Shown: piece by piece, positions 1-10,500 of the stretch
Layout of the letters: each line of letters begins with the position of its first letter
Numbering within the stretch: the stretch's first letter is position 1
DNA from: Candidatus Thalassarchaeaceae archaeon
GTDB lineage: Archaea; Thermoplasmatota; Poseidoniia; Poseidoniales; Thalassarchaeaceae
Direction of reading: 5' to 3'
Assembly: GCA_030747395.1 (NCBI GenBank)
Contig: JASLKT010000009.1
Span: 1 to 36,901, forward strand
DNA length: 36,901 nucleotides
Made by a program: the position numbers and the translations under genes
The notes under the pieces: generated by a model
The model's input: only the letters and a program-made list of their open reading frames with translations
Told to the model about the DNA's origin: nothing
Databases searched by the model: none

Positions 1-870
1 GCCTACATTATGATGGCCGCAGTGGACCCTGCAAGTTATGAAACTGCAAGTGGAGCGCGAGAGGATCCAATCTACGTCTTTGCGAATGCTGTCGGAGGGA
101 AGATTGTGGGCTACATTGCAGCGGGTTTGGCTGTCATCACGATGACATCGATGGCACTCGCTGGAATCATGGCAGCATCGCGATATCCTTTCGCGATGGC
201 AAGAGACAACTTATTGCCAGAAGCACTTGAAAATGTTCACTCGCAATTTCAGACACCGCATTTGGCCATTGTAGGAACTGGCCTAGCGATGGCAGTATCG
301 ATTCTTGTTCTACCTGTGCATGATGTAGCAAAATTGGCATCAGGTTTTCAAATCATGATTTTCATTATCATCAATTTAGCAGTCATTGTCCTGAGAAGAG
401 CATCGGTGGCCCATTCTTGGTACACGCCTGAATGGAAATCCCCACTATTTCCTTTCTTCCAAATCATGGGAATTATTGGCGGCGGGACGTTGGTCTATGT
501 GATGGGTGAAAAGGCGATTATTGGTGCAGGAGTCTGCTGTGTAATAGGGCTGGTTACCTACTACTCATACGGAAAAGGGCATGCACATCATATGCTGACA
601 CCTTGGAGAACTGTACGTACCGAATTCACGAATGTAGATCAGTACGAGCGAGAGAAGAGGTGGTTGGTATTCCATGCTGCTGCAGACAAAACTCATCCTG
701 ACCATTTGACAGAGAGTGAATTTGTTCATGCCATGAGTATTATTGCACCAAAATATGATGCATTCCACGTCCGTAATCTGTTCCACGAAATTGATACAAA
801 TGGCAATGGGGTCATTGATGTCGACGAATTCCTCGAAGGCATGGAAGAAGAATTTAGTGAGTCGGAATAG
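1..870 (+). CDS. APC-superfamily amino-acid transporter with C-terminal EF-hand (5' partial)
   Basis: The frame is open to the window edge (it reads Ala-Tyr-Ile before the first Met at position 10), so this is the C-terminal part of a longer protein. About five membrane segments can be read, followed by a soluble tail. The stretch SRYPFAMARDNLLPEAL and a following TPHLAIVG match the loop after TM8 of amino-acid/polyamine permeases. After the last segment (ending YYSYGKG) comes a ~90-residue cytoplasmic-looking tail. It carries a canonical 12-residue EF-hand loop, DTNGNGVIDVDE, at about residues 262-273 counted from the Met at position 10, and a degenerate helix-loop before it (LTESEFVHAM). 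Established: APC transporters import amino acids or amines by cation coupling. Inference: Ca2+ could tune this one. The substrate cannot be told from the sequence. panB follows on the same strand after 63 bases. Confidence 0.85.
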   Translation, partial: AYIMMAAVDPASYETASGAREDPIYVFANAVGGKIVGYIAAGLAVITMTSMALAGIMAASRYPFAMARDNLLPEALENVHSQFQTPHLAIVGTGLAMAVSILVLPVHDVAKLASGFQIMIFIIINLAVIVLRRASVAHSWYTPEWKSPLFPFFQIMGIIGGGTLVYVMGEKAIIGAGVCCVIGLVTYYSYGKGHAHHMLTPWRTVRTEFTNVDQYEREKRWLVFHAAADKTHPDHLTESEFVHAMSIIAPKYDAFHVRNLFHEIDTNGNGVIDVDEFLEGMEEEFSESE

Positions 871-933
871 GTCTGTTTCTGTCGCCGTGCCCTTGAAGGG
901 TGTTGCGCTTCTCGCAATCTCAGAGGGTCACCA

Positions 934-1752
934 ATGTCTGTTGCAGGTAAGGCGATGAAAATAACCACCAACACCCTGCAAGAAATGAAGCAGGCTGGTG
1001 AAAAAATCACCATGCTGACCGCTTACGATTTCTCAATGGCACGAATATTAGATGGAGCAGGAATCGATGTTATTCTCGTCGGCGATTCTGCATCCAATGT
1101 GATGGCAGGAAATGATACAACTGTGCCCATCACCCTAGACCAGATGATCTACCACGCTCAATGTGTGGTCAACGGAGTCAATCGTGCACTGATTGTGTGT
1201 GACATGCCCTTCGGCAGTTATCAGGGCGATTCACGACAGGCACTGAACAGTGCCATACGAATCATGAAGGAAAGTGGTTCACACGCCGTTAAACTAGAAG
1301 GGGGTGCTGAAATTGTGGAATCAATTGAGCGGATTCTTACAGCAGGAATTCCCGTCATGGGACATCTCGGCCTCACTCCACAATCCATCTACAAATTTGG
1401 CACCTATTCCGTCCGCGCGCGCGAGGAAGAAGAGGCTGCAAAATTAATCGAAGATGCAATATTGCTCGAAAAGACAGGATGTTTTGCCATTGTTCTAGAG
1501 AAAATCCCTGCCGATTTAGCAGCCAAAGTCACAGCTGCAGTCAATATTCCAACAATTGGCATCGGCGCGGGATCTGATGTGGATGGGCAGGTATTGGTTA
1601 TTCACGATTTGATTGGACTCACTCACGAATTCAATCCACGCTTCTTGCGTCGATATCTGAACCTCTATGATGAGATGACCAAAGCGGTTGAAGAATACAT
1701 CAGCGATGTTCGAAGCCAAGATTTCCCCAATGATGAGGAACGCTATTCCTGA
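934..1752 (+). CDS. panB: 3-methyl-2-oxobutanoate hydroxymethyltransferase
   Basis: Ketopantoate hydroxymethyltransferase transfers a hydroxymethyl group from 5,10-methylene-THF to alpha-ketoisovalerate, the first committed step to pantothenate and CoA. Visible family motifs: [10 protein letters not shown] near residue 27, [11 protein letters not shown] with metal-ligand Asp51, CDMPFGSY with Asp90, KLEGG with Glu122, GHLGLTPQS near 143, and IVLEKIP with Glu189, which corresponds to the catalytic Glu. The product is 272 aa from the ATG at 934, against about 264 in bacteria. The ATG at 955 gives 265 aa and begins like the family; 934 is preferred because GAGGGT lies six bases upstream. Short inverted repeats (890-900; arms 903-907/913-917) sit in the leader. 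The 3' end overlaps the convergent surface-protein gene by 10 bp. PanB use here implies a THF-type C1 carrier, consistent with formate-THF ligase in this window. Confidence 0.96.
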   Translation: MSVAGKAMKITTNTLQEMKQAGEKITMLTAYDFSMARILDGAGIDVILVGDSASNVMAGNDTTVPITLDQMIYHAQCVVNGVNRALIVCDMPFGSYQGDSRQALNSAIRIMKESGSHAVKLEGGAEIVESIERILTAGIPVMGHLGLTPQSIYKFGTYSVRAREEEEAAKLIEDAILLEKTGCFAIVLEKIPADLAAKVTAAVNIPTIGIGAGSDVDGQVLVIHDLIGLTHEFNPRFLRRYLNLYDEMTKAVEEYISDVRSQDFPNDEERYS

Positions 1753-4199
1753 GACCAACCGTTCTCATCGGTATGGTTCCACTGAGACGGACGGCCTTCG
1801 CGATCAAAGTACCAACCATCCTCACCTGCAACAGTCCCCGGCAAAGATCGAAGCGTTTGTTCGGCTGCATCCCGGGGGCCTTCGCCACGCCGATTTTCAT
1901 GTTGGGTTTGAGCAAAGGTGGCTGCTGCAGTGGTGAGTGTGTCCCCTGTATCATCCCAATCACCAGCCATATCTCCCCATTCATCATCAGGCTGCATTTG
2001 TGGTTCGGGCTCAGGTTCAACCTCTGGTTCAGGTGTAGCCCAATCTTCTTCCACATTTTCGACTGGTGCAATCTCCACAGGTGTGGGTTCTACCACTGGT
2101 TGAAGAGCGACGAAAGGATCGGGTGGCGATACGGGCGCAAGTTCAGGAACAATTGGTTGCATGGGGGTTGGAGGTGTGACTACCGTCGGTTGAACCATTG
2201 GTGCGGGCAAAGGAACTGGCGCTAAATTAGGGGCTGGAATCAGTGGAGGAGGTGGAAGAACGCCACCGCTATCAATCGATGGTATGGAGGGTGGTGGCAA
2301 ATCGTCCGCATCAGAGTTTTCTTCACGAATCAATTCAATTTCCTCATCGATACGAGAACCAAGGTGCTTGAACAACACCACTAGAATCACTGATATTACG
2401 ATGATAATTAGTAAACTGCTAGCAATAATCACTTGTGTATTGTTGCCCCATCCAAACCATGTTGAGTGTACTGTGATGAAATCACTTCCTTCGGCTGAAC
2501 TACCACTTGAAGATTGGATTCGGGCATGAACTACCAATTCACCTGATTTTTCCAAATTTAACTCCCAACCGTTTTCATCACACTCTGCATCACCAACATC
2601 TGTGGTGATGATCGCTGAACATTGGTGAATTGTAACGGGGTTCCCTGAGATATCATAACCAGTGATTTCGAATGTAACAGTGGTTCCTTGATTACCTTCT
2701 GTGGGGAGCAATACCTCAAGATAATCGAGGGGGCCTTCCAAAACATGTACAATCAGGGTGCCTTGGGCTTGATCCAAAAAGACGGTGATGCTGACATCAC
2801 CAATTCCACCAGATGTGTATGTATAGTGCCCAGTCCCACCGACGCTGGCGTTTTCAATCGTGCCAAAATCATTGAGAATGAACCAATCTTCAATGGGTAC
2901 ATCAACGGGATTTCGATTGTCATTTTCATCCACTCCATAAAGAATGAAATCCAATGATAATCCGGTCACAATGACTGGTTCTGTGCCCACTATTCCATCG
3001 ATCACTTCAATCTCAAGGGCAACGGGAATTCCAGAAAGAACCTCGACATCGATGGCTTGGACACGACCGGCGGCCATGACTTGGATGGTGTGCTGGCCAA
3101 CGCGGTCTGGCACGAAAGTAACACCATCTCCATCGGGAACAATAGGATTGGTACTTGGGCCATCTGTTACGGACCAATTCCAACCGTCGACAGTTACCGA
3201 GTTCCCTGCTGCATCAAACCCGTCGGCTTCTAACAAATAGAAGTCACCTATGTGCATTTCAGTTGCTAGGTTGTCGAGGGAAATTTGCGCCAACCTCCCT
3301 GATTCAACGGTGAGGGTTAAACTGTCAGTCATGCCATTCTGATCATCCACTAGAATCGTCCAATCACCAATTGACCCAGCATCAAACACAATGCACTCCC
3401 CCATGAAGGATGACAAGGCATCATTGGCTAAGCTTCCAAATGTAGACCAAGTTGTATTGATACCCCATGTGTTGCCTCGTTGATCGATGTAACGTGCGCA
3501 GAGATCAACCAAATCATCAGATGAAACAATAAGGGAATCGTGTTGAATAATGAGGTCGACTGCAATACCTTTCGTTACATTGAATGAGACCGAATCTGAC
3601 CACTCATCCCAATCGACTGATACCGTCATTGAACCCACGGAACCAGGTGTGAGGATTGGAGGTGTGCCATCATTTGGCAAGGAAATAGCAACGCCGTCTG
3701 GTAATTCCCAATTGGCAAAAGGAATATTGGGAATCCAACCGTTTCCGTATTGATCTCGTAGTAAGGGTGTCACTTCAAGGGTATCATCGGCCGTAATATT
3801 GGATTGTGAAACTGTCAATTCGAAAGTGAGTGGGGCCCCGGGCTGAACGTTGACATCAAGGATGGTTTGAACATCTCCGTTGCAAGCTGTAACCGTTTGT
3901 GCACCGACTGTTTGCGGTGACCAACGTGCTTGGCCTCCACCGAAATTTTGGATTGAACCGGAAGATGAGACCCAAGCGATTGGAACATTCAATTCGGTTC
4001 CAGCGGAATTGTAAGCAATTGCAGTGATGTTCAATGCTTGATCGGCAGGCATGGAAATTGGGCCACTTGGACTGAGCGTGATGTGGTGAACGGAAGGGTC
4101 TCCAGTTGCAGAGCAAGAACGGCCGTTCGTGTCAGCAGCCACGCTCATGGAAAATGATGTGAGAAGTAACAGGGTAAGGAGGGTGGCTCGTCGCATCAT
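1743..4199 (-). CDS. Secreted, membrane-anchored protein with tandem Ig-like (Big-type) repeats and Trp-rich C-terminal tail
   Basis: An 818-aa surface protein, third gene of a three-gene minus-strand set. A signal peptide occupies residues 1-22 (hydrophobic core [16 protein letters not shown]). About five Ig-like beta-repeats fill residues 30-580; one carries [13 protein letters not shown], a motif shared with the two upstream genes. A single TM helix ([21 protein letters not shown]) lies near 586-608. Next is a ~180-residue Pro/Glu/Asp-rich cytoplasmic linker, then a final motif [13 protein letters not shown]...GWSQE (about 793-818). There are two adjacent ATGs (4199, 4196). The gap to the upstream gene's stop is one base, which implies co-transcription and coupling. 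Convergent with panB, overlapping it by 10 bp. The family is unnamed to me. The role in adhesion or the cell envelope is inferred from domain type only; no catalytic motif was seen. Confidence 0.88.
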   Translation of the reverse strand: MMRRATLLTLLLLTSFSMSVAADTNGRSCSATGDPSVHHITLSPSGPISMPADQALNITAIAYNSAGTELNVPIAWVSSSGSIQNFGGGQARWSPQTVGAQTVTACNGDVQTILDVNVQPGAPLTFELTVSQSNITADDTLEVTPLLRDQYGNGWIPNIPFANWELPDGVAISLPNDGTPPILTPGSVGSMTVSVDWDEWSDSVSFNVTKGIAVDLIIQHDSLIVSSDDLVDLCARYIDQRGNTWGINTTWSTFGSLANDALSSFMGECIVFDAGSIGDWTILVDDQNGMTDSLTLTVESGRLAQISLDNLATEMHIGDFYLLEADGFDAAGNSVTVDGWNWSVTDGPSTNPIVPDGDGVTFVPDRVGQHTIQVMAAGRVQAIDVEVLSGIPVALEIEVIDGIVGTEPVIVTGLSLDFILYGVDENDNRNPVDVPIEDWFILNDFGTIENASVGGTGHYTYTSGGIGDVSITVFLDQAQGTLIVHVLEGPLDYLEVLLPTEGNQGTTVTFEITGYDISGNPVTIHQCSAIITTDVGDAECDENGWELNLEKSGELVVHARIQSSSGSSAEGSDFITVHSTWFGWGNNTQVIIASSLLIIIVISVILVVLFKHLGSRIDEEIELIREENSDADDLPPPSIPSIDSGGVLPPPPLIPAPNLAPVPLPAPMVQPTVVTPPTPMQPIVPELAPVSPPDPFVALQPVVEPTPVEIAPVENVEEDWATPEPEVEPEPEPQMQPDDEWGDMAGDWDDTGDTLTTAAATFAQTQHENRRGEGPRDAAEQTLRSLPGTVAGEDGWYFDREGRPSQWNHTDENGWSQE

Positions 4200-4200
4200 T

Positions 4201-7200
4201 TCAACTCACCCGACTCCACTGTCCAGCAGCATCAACCTGCCAATATTGGGATTCACCTTGTGCGGTTTGATACCAACCTGTTTGACCTTGGATTGTTCCA
4301 TCCATTGCTTGTAACACACCGCTTGATTGAACGGCTTGCTGCTCTTCGGCTACTGCCACGGGTTCGGTTTTTTCGATGATGGCTACGGTTGCATCCTCCA
4401 TGGCTCGTATTCGGTCCTGCTGCCGTTGATGACTCAATCGTCTTCTGCTTCGTCGAGATTGTGCGGGATTCGCAGCAGATTTGGCAACTGGATTGGTGTC
4501 CTTTGGTGCAGTTGTCGTTGTCGGAAGTAGGTCGTATTCATCATCCCAATGAGGTTGTGAGACTGAATTTTTCCGCATGATTAGCATTAGCAATCCAATC
4601 AACATCCCTGCGACAACAAAACCACCGAGAAGCATCTGGCCACTTTGGCTGCTGGTCAAACGATTGAGGCCTGTGGGTTCAACATCAACGTAGGTAACCG
4701 CGGTCCACCCCTCGTATCGAATGGTAATCTCTTGCCCATCACCTGGATTTTCCAAATCAAGAAGCCAATATGGACCCACATCATGCCGAACAGACCCTAT
4801 TTCGGTATCAAATTCAAATTGTGACATTTGCATGGGGACTGGATTACCACCGTAATCAACAAGATTGACCTCGAGAGAAAATGTGTTTCCTTGTTCACCA
4901 CTACCTCCATGCTGTCCTATGCGCAATGAACGAGCTTCGCCAATGAAAACTTGGAGGGTGAAATTGCCTCTAGCCGTTCCATTTTGTGCTTCAATCTCCC
5001 AAATCCCTTCTCCAAGACCCCTCGCATCATACACGCCAATTTCTGTTGTTTCTTCAATCGAAATCGAGTTGTGTGGGAGATCCCACTCAACAGGATGTGG
5101 TTCTTGATTCCCATCCAAATCCACAGCATAGGTGCTAATTTGGAAAACGTCACCACTGTGAGTTACACTTCCACTCATGAGTGATAAACCAATTTCAATT
5201 CGCTGGGGATTCCCTTGATTGACGTAAATTCGTGAACGTGCACTTCGTCCAGCGGCATCCACCTCAATGAGATGATCGCCTGTCGTGGTTGGCTGCCAAA
5301 CGCCTCCTGAAAGTCGTAATTGTGGTGTCAAATCCTCACCATCTACCGTCCAATTCAATTGAACACCATCAATGAGATTTCCATCCGCATCAGTAAGAAC
5401 TGGATTCAGATGCATGGATTCATCTGCAGTAATGCTCGTCCCATCTCCTGCCAATGATATTCCCGCAAGTCTGCCCGGACGGATTTCAATCGACAAATAC
5501 GTACTGTATGTCCCATTGGGGCCCGAATGGGAGGCGGTCACATTCCATGTGCCAGCAAGACCTCCGACAAATCTCACACCATCTACATCGGATACAAGTG
5601 AGGATGTGACCTCTGCCTCTTCTACGGCCCATTCAGCTGAAATTGGCCATCGATTGCCGCGACTATCTTCTGCTTGAAGAATCAATCCAGTTTCTTCATC
5701 TGCAGTCAAAATATCATGTTCAGCATCGATCCAAACCCGAGTGATTTCTCCAGTGATTACAGTGAGGTCTATCCATGCTTCTACACCTTCTGCATGTGCT
5801 GAAATCCTCCATGTTCCTGCTTGACTGGGCAACCATTCCACAAATCCGTCATTGATTCGGAAATTGCCATTTTCTGCAGTCCAATTTTCAAGCGGTAATA
5901 GAACGGATACATTGTTTCCAACACGGTCGTGCCACCGTAAATCGAGAGGGAGGGCTTCATCTGCACTGATGAGACGATTTGGATCGATGATTTCCAAGGA
6001 ATTGACCAAACCGGGTCCAACCGTAATCCATCCGGTTCCATTGGCACCAACACCACTCGTGACATTGATTTGCCACGTGCCGACCTCTTGGCCCACATAG
6101 TAACCTGCAGAATCGATGGTGCCTCGTTCAACAGTCCAATCAAGGCCTGCTGCGGAAGATAATGGCACGGGATTACCCAAGCGATCCTCAGCCGAAGCTT
6201 GAATTTGAGTGCCGACACCTGCGCGGGCAGTCAAACCTTCAGGGAGAATGATATGTGCTGCACCACCTACATCGACAGTGACGTTGGAAATTGCGACATG
6301 GTTCCCCCATTGAGCCGCAACTGTATGTGTTCCAATTTCTGTTGGAGTGTAGATGCCATTGCTATCGATGGTCCCAGATGAAGCCGACCAAATGAATGTC
6401 AAATCAAATACTGGGTTCCAATGTTGATCAACGCCATGTGCGATTATTGGAATCACATCATCCACGGTGATGGAATAATTCGAATTGGCCATGGCCAATC
6501 CCAACGGCGCACCTGGGCGAATGAGTACTTCTTGATCTCCGGAGATTCCTGCACCGTCTGCACTGATTGTGGCGATTCCTGAGACAGAGGGGGTGAGATG
6601 GCCGCTGCCATCAATCGTGCCTGAAGTGGTGGCCCAAGACACTGCTGCATTAATCGCAGAACCCTTTTCTGAACGGATTTGGGCGGTGAAATCAATACTG
6701 CTATCAGCATCAGAAATACCTAACTTTGGCTGAATATCAACCCACGAAGGAGAACCACTCAGTAAAGACGGTGATGCCCATCTGAATGTGATTTCCAATG
6801 TAGGCCGGTGTGAAGGTAACGATGATTCAGAGGAATGGAATGAGGCTACACCCATTTCACTACCGAAACCAGGTGTGAGGAGGAATCCTGCACGGGAATC
6901 TTGTCCGTTTAATTGGCGATATTGAGCGAGTTCAACCGTCTGCGTAACATCAAATTCAACCACTGAGGAATTTGGTAAAATCAATTGCCGATCTTGCCAT
7001 GCACCACTGTCGGTGTTGCCTAGCGCCCCAGGTGAAGACCATTGAGCATTGAGATTTCTCGTAATCCAAGTTGATTCATCCAACATCCAATCTTGGCGTA
7101 AGATACTCCAGGCCTGAGCATCGACTGACCCTGATGTGACATCAAGATGCAATTGCAGTGAAGCCCCTTCAATCGTTGTATTTGTGGGGAAACCTTCAGT

Positions 7201-7506
7201 GTTTAGATCGAGTCCCAATAAACCGATTCGAGTTTCCTGTCGCTCATCGGTCCAACCGACTTCAAAGTGCGATAAACCGGTTTTGTCTGCTGTAGAGTTC
7301 CCACTATCGAGAGTGGTATCCATATCAATTGAATATGTGACGGTCCAAGTTCCATCGCCATTGTCAGTCAATGAACTATTGATGTGGTTTGGTAGAACAG
7401 ATGAGGAAAGTGTTGTCGCTGGTGCTGAAAGGGCCGCTAGAATTTGCAAGACAAGGAGGCCGATTAGGAGGAACGCGGTATGGCGCCCCCCTGATTCGAC
7501 TCGCAT
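4201..7506 (-). CDS. Secreted, membrane-anchored DNRLRE/Ig-like repeat protein with Trp-rich C-terminal tail
   Basis: An 1101-aa protein from the ATG at 7506. A GTG at 7542 is possible, but it leaves a poor leader ahead of the signal peptide HTAFLLIGLLVLQILAALSA. Residues about 55-265 form a DNRLRE-like domain ending RPTLEITFRW, the same ending as the repeats of the giant upstream protein. Residues about 270-950 hold Ig-like repeats with recurring motifs: RLISADEALPL, DILTADEETGL, SITADESMHL. A TM helix (MLLGGFVVAGMLIGLLMLIMR) is near 955-975. A cytoplasmic tail with a basic stretch (SRRSRRRLSHQRQ) ends in GWYQTAQGESQYW...GQWSRVS, matching the 818-aa neighbour's tail. A candidate TATA-like GTTATTCAA lies about 26-34 bases upstream of the ATG, and a strong palindrome (7547-7571) lies just beyond it. 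Function is inferred to be envelope or adhesion. Confidence 0.88.
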   Translation of the reverse strand: MRVESGGRHTAFLLIGLLVLQILAALSAPATTLSSSVLPNHINSSLTDNGDGTWTVTYSIDMDTTLDSGNSTADKTGLSHFEVGWTDERQETRIGLLGLDLNTEGFPTNTTIEGASLQLHLDVTSGSVDAQAWSILRQDWMLDESTWITRNLNAQWSSPGALGNTDSGAWQDRQLILPNSSVVEFDVTQTVELAQYRQLNGQDSRAGFLLTPGFGSEMGVASFHSSESSLPSHRPTLEITFRWASPSLLSGSPSWVDIQPKLGISDADSSIDFTAQIRSEKGSAINAAVSWATTSGTIDGSGHLTPSVSGIATISADGAGISGDQEVLIRPGAPLGLAMANSNYSITVDDVIPIIAHGVDQHWNPVFDLTFIWSASSGTIDSNGIYTPTEIGTHTVAAQWGNHVAISNVTVDVGGAAHIILPEGLTARAGVGTQIQASAEDRLGNPVPLSSAAGLDWTVERGTIDSAGYYVGQEVGTWQINVTSGVGANGTGWITVGPGLVNSLEIIDPNRLISADEALPLDLRWHDRVGNNVSVLLPLENWTAENGNFRINDGFVEWLPSQAGTWRISAHAEGVEAWIDLTVITGEITRVWIDAEHDILTADEETGLILQAEDSRGNRWPISAEWAVEEAEVTSSLVSDVDGVRFVGGLAGTWNVTASHSGPNGTYSTYLSIEIRPGRLAGISLAGDGTSITADESMHLNPVLTDADGNLIDGVQLNWTVDGEDLTPQLRLSGGVWQPTTTGDHLIEVDAAGRSARSRIYVNQGNPQRIEIGLSLMSGSVTHSGDVFQISTYAVDLDGNQEPHPVEWDLPHNSISIEETTEIGVYDARGLGEGIWEIEAQNGTARGNFTLQVFIGEARSLRIGQHGGSGEQGNTFSLEVNLVDYGGNPVPMQMSQFEFDTEIGSVRHDVGPYWLLDLENPGDGQEITIRYEGWTAVTYVDVEPTGLNRLTSSQSGQMLLGGFVVAGMLIGLLMLIMRKNSVSQPHWDDEYDLLPTTTTAPKDTNPVAKSAANPAQSRRSRRRLSHQRQQDRIRAMEDATVAIIEKTEPVAVAEEQQAVQSSGVLQAMDGTIQGQTGWYQTAQGESQYWQVDAAGQWSRVS

Positions 7507-7546
7507 CAAACCGTGACAGAACTCATGGGACTTGAATAACACCCCG

Positions 7547-7571
7547 GACCGTCCGCCTACGGCGGACGGTC
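7547..7571. repeat. Perfect inverted repeat, 11-bp arms, TAC centre
   Basis: The arms GACCGTCCGCC and GGCGGACGGTC are exact reverse complements around TAC. It lies between the stop of the giant surface gene (7590) and the start of the next minus-strand gene, 41 bases upstream of the ATG at 7506. It may be a hairpin ending the giant gene's message or an upstream operator. It belongs to a set of similar palindromes in this window. Confidence 0.75.
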
Positions 7572-7589
7572 AAATCTCGTCAAATCGGA

Positions 7590-10500
7590 TTATTCTGTCC
7601 ACTCAACCCAGTCATCCATATCGGGTTCTCGATACCACCAAACTCCAGAATCATCCTCCCACCATTCAGTGCCATCCTCATCGACCCGGTAATTGGGATC
7701 CTCTTCGGCATTGTATTCTTCCTCGGTTGCTGCTTGTGTTTCTGCTACTGGGACTGCTGCGGCGGGGGCGTCATACTCCTCCTCATCATCGTAGAGGTCA
7801 TCGTCGTATTCGTCATCACTGTCTCCTCGTCGCATGAGGACGACAACCACCAGCACTACACCGATTAGCAGAGCAGCTAGAGCGGCCAAACCAATCCAAG
7901 ACCATGGAGCATTGGATTCAAAGAATCCAGCAATGGTACTTTCAACAGAGATTTGCACCTGATCACACACATTTTTGTCAGTGGGGAGTAATCCATCAGC
8001 ACAGATGGTGATGTCGTTCACACCCTCATTTAGCATGTAGATGCTGGCACTGGTTTCATTGAAATTTTCAGATTGGACTACATTCAAACTATCTTGAGTG
8101 GAATCGAATGCATCAGTGACCTGAATTGGAACGGAGTTTCCAAATTGGTCAAAGCCTTCGACATCAATGGTTACCATCGCTTGTTGATCGACGGTCAGTG
8201 TGGTACCAGAAAGTGTTCCTGGTGAACTGGCCGTGGCTTCAAGTCGATGCAATTGACCATAATCAACGGTGATGTTCCATGTGCCAGAGCAGGTTGCACA
8301 CGAACCTGCACTGTATGTCAATTCGTAGACTTGGTTGATGCGTCCATCAAATCTGTAATTTCCAATATCCACAAGAGGATTGGTATTTGCATCAGAAATG
8401 TCATCTAGAGTAAATCCTTCAGTGTCACTGCTCCATGAAACCAAGGTTGTTTGATACTGATTTCCATCCGCATCAGCGACCCAAATCTCAACGATTGGGA
8501 AATCGCCAGAAGTGATACGAGTCTGGGCTTGTACGACAATGTCTCCAGATTCATCAAACGTTGAGTAAGCCTTGTGCCAAACGTTGGCAACTTCGCCCAC
8601 TGTAACAGTCACAACAGCCAAAGATTGGACATTGCTTTCCCCGGCTGCACAAATTGTGTATTCACCAACCGGTGTAGTTTCATCAGGTGTCCAGACATAG
8701 TTGTCAGCACGCATGTCAATCGAAATGTCGGTCCATCCAGATACTGCTGCCGAACAAGTCTGTGGTGCATTGACTGTGGTTGAATCCCACTGAAGCCATT
8801 GAATTGGGTCTTCGGGAAGATCGTTGCCATGTCCATCACGTGCATCTGGGCTCAAATCAAAACTACCATCCGAAGTAATTGTGACATCATTCGACAGAGA
8901 AATGGAGTTGAGGGCACCAGCGGTAACGGTGAATGTTGCATCATTGAATACTGATTGTTCACCAACACCGGGTACGCTGAACACATACAGGACATTGACT
9001 GTCCAATCGCCCACCTGTACCGCTTCAAAGATGGCGGATGTACCCTGAGGAGTTAACCAATCAGAGGCACTTGAATCGGCAGTGGTCCATGTTGCTGAAA
9101 CACTCCACTCATTACCATCTGAATCGGCTGTGAAGGCTGAGAGTGTGCCCGTATCTTGTCCACTAATCAAATTGAAGTCATCGTTCGGAGCGCGGGCTTC
9201 AATCGTGACGGGCAAACCATGATCGACCGCCATTGGAATGACCACATCGAATCCTTCGAGGGTTGCCTTCACCCAAGATGAACCTTGATTGGCTGCATCC
9301 CAAGTTGTCGGGAATCCAGCATTGACAAGTCCATTGAGCCAAGACCAACCAGCTATTGGCAAATCGATTGATTCTCGATTGCCTTGCACATCGATTCGGA
9401 TGACATTCAGGGTCACAGAATCATCTGCGGTCAATGAAATACTGTCCAATGTCGGTGAACTTGTGACGATGATGGTATTGATTGGTCCAATCGCCGTAAC
9501 TTCCAATTCTGCAATGGCACCATAGGTCACATCGATTGAACTGTCACTGTGAATGCCGAGGTCACTATCGACCCATACGTTCCAAGTTCCAATCTGATCA
9601 CCAGTCAACAAGCCTGTTGCATTGTCCATAGCCCCACTTTCAGCACCCCATGTCAGGGTTCCTGATGTGCTGCGATCTTTCTGATTGCCTTTTTGATCGT
9701 AGATGTCAATATCGAATGTGGTTGTATTGCCAGCCTCAACCATACTATCTCCTGTGATGATGAAGTATGAGGGTACACCAGTTTCAACTGTGATTTCAAT
9801 TGATACTGATTGTGTTCCCCATGTGACATTCATCCACTGTGTACCAGCTGTCCACGGCAACCAACTGACTGCCCCTGCCGGCGTCGTCACCGAATAATCC
9901 ATGCTTACAGAATTGTAAATCACACCCTGTGAGAATGTTCCATTGGTAATGGTCATCGTAATGATTTCACCCGGCACAACGTTACCATTTGCATCAAGAA
10001 CTGCGAGCATGTTCATGTCGAAAGTGTCATCGGCAGTGAGCGTAATCGCCAAAGGCACGACAACAAGAATGGTTGGTGTGCCTGCTGTGACTGTAAGGTT
10101 GACCGTTTCTACAACTTGGCCATAGGCTGCAGAGATGCCTACAATTCCAGTTTGATCCGGAGTGAAGAACCCACTTGCATCAATTGAACCACTCGAGCAA
10201 GACCAAATGACATCGCCTGCAAGCGTATTGGCACTTGCATCTAGCAATGCCCCAGCAAATTGTACCCCTGTGTCCGCGTCTGTAGTGGTCGGGCCTGTCA
10301 AGCTGATTGAATCCACAAGTGTGTAGTTGAAATGCAACATTGGCTTGTTTGAGGATACCGATTCACTGGTCTTGACATCTATCAGCATGTGCCCAGCATT
10401 GGGCACACCCATGATGACGATGGATACGGTGCCATTCATGGTCGTCATTGCACCACTCACATCGAAGTAAAGCCAACCACCGACAAAGTTACTCATTACA

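Noticed and set aside
1414-1424. CGCGCGCGCG run in panB
   Set aside because: A short run coding for ARAREE-type residues; no reason to call a regulatory element.
7556-7563. C(UACG)G tetraloop interpretation of the TAC-centred hairpins
   Set aside because: In register, the arms close as CC-UAC-GG with a three-base loop. Forming a UNCG tetraloop would break the next pair.
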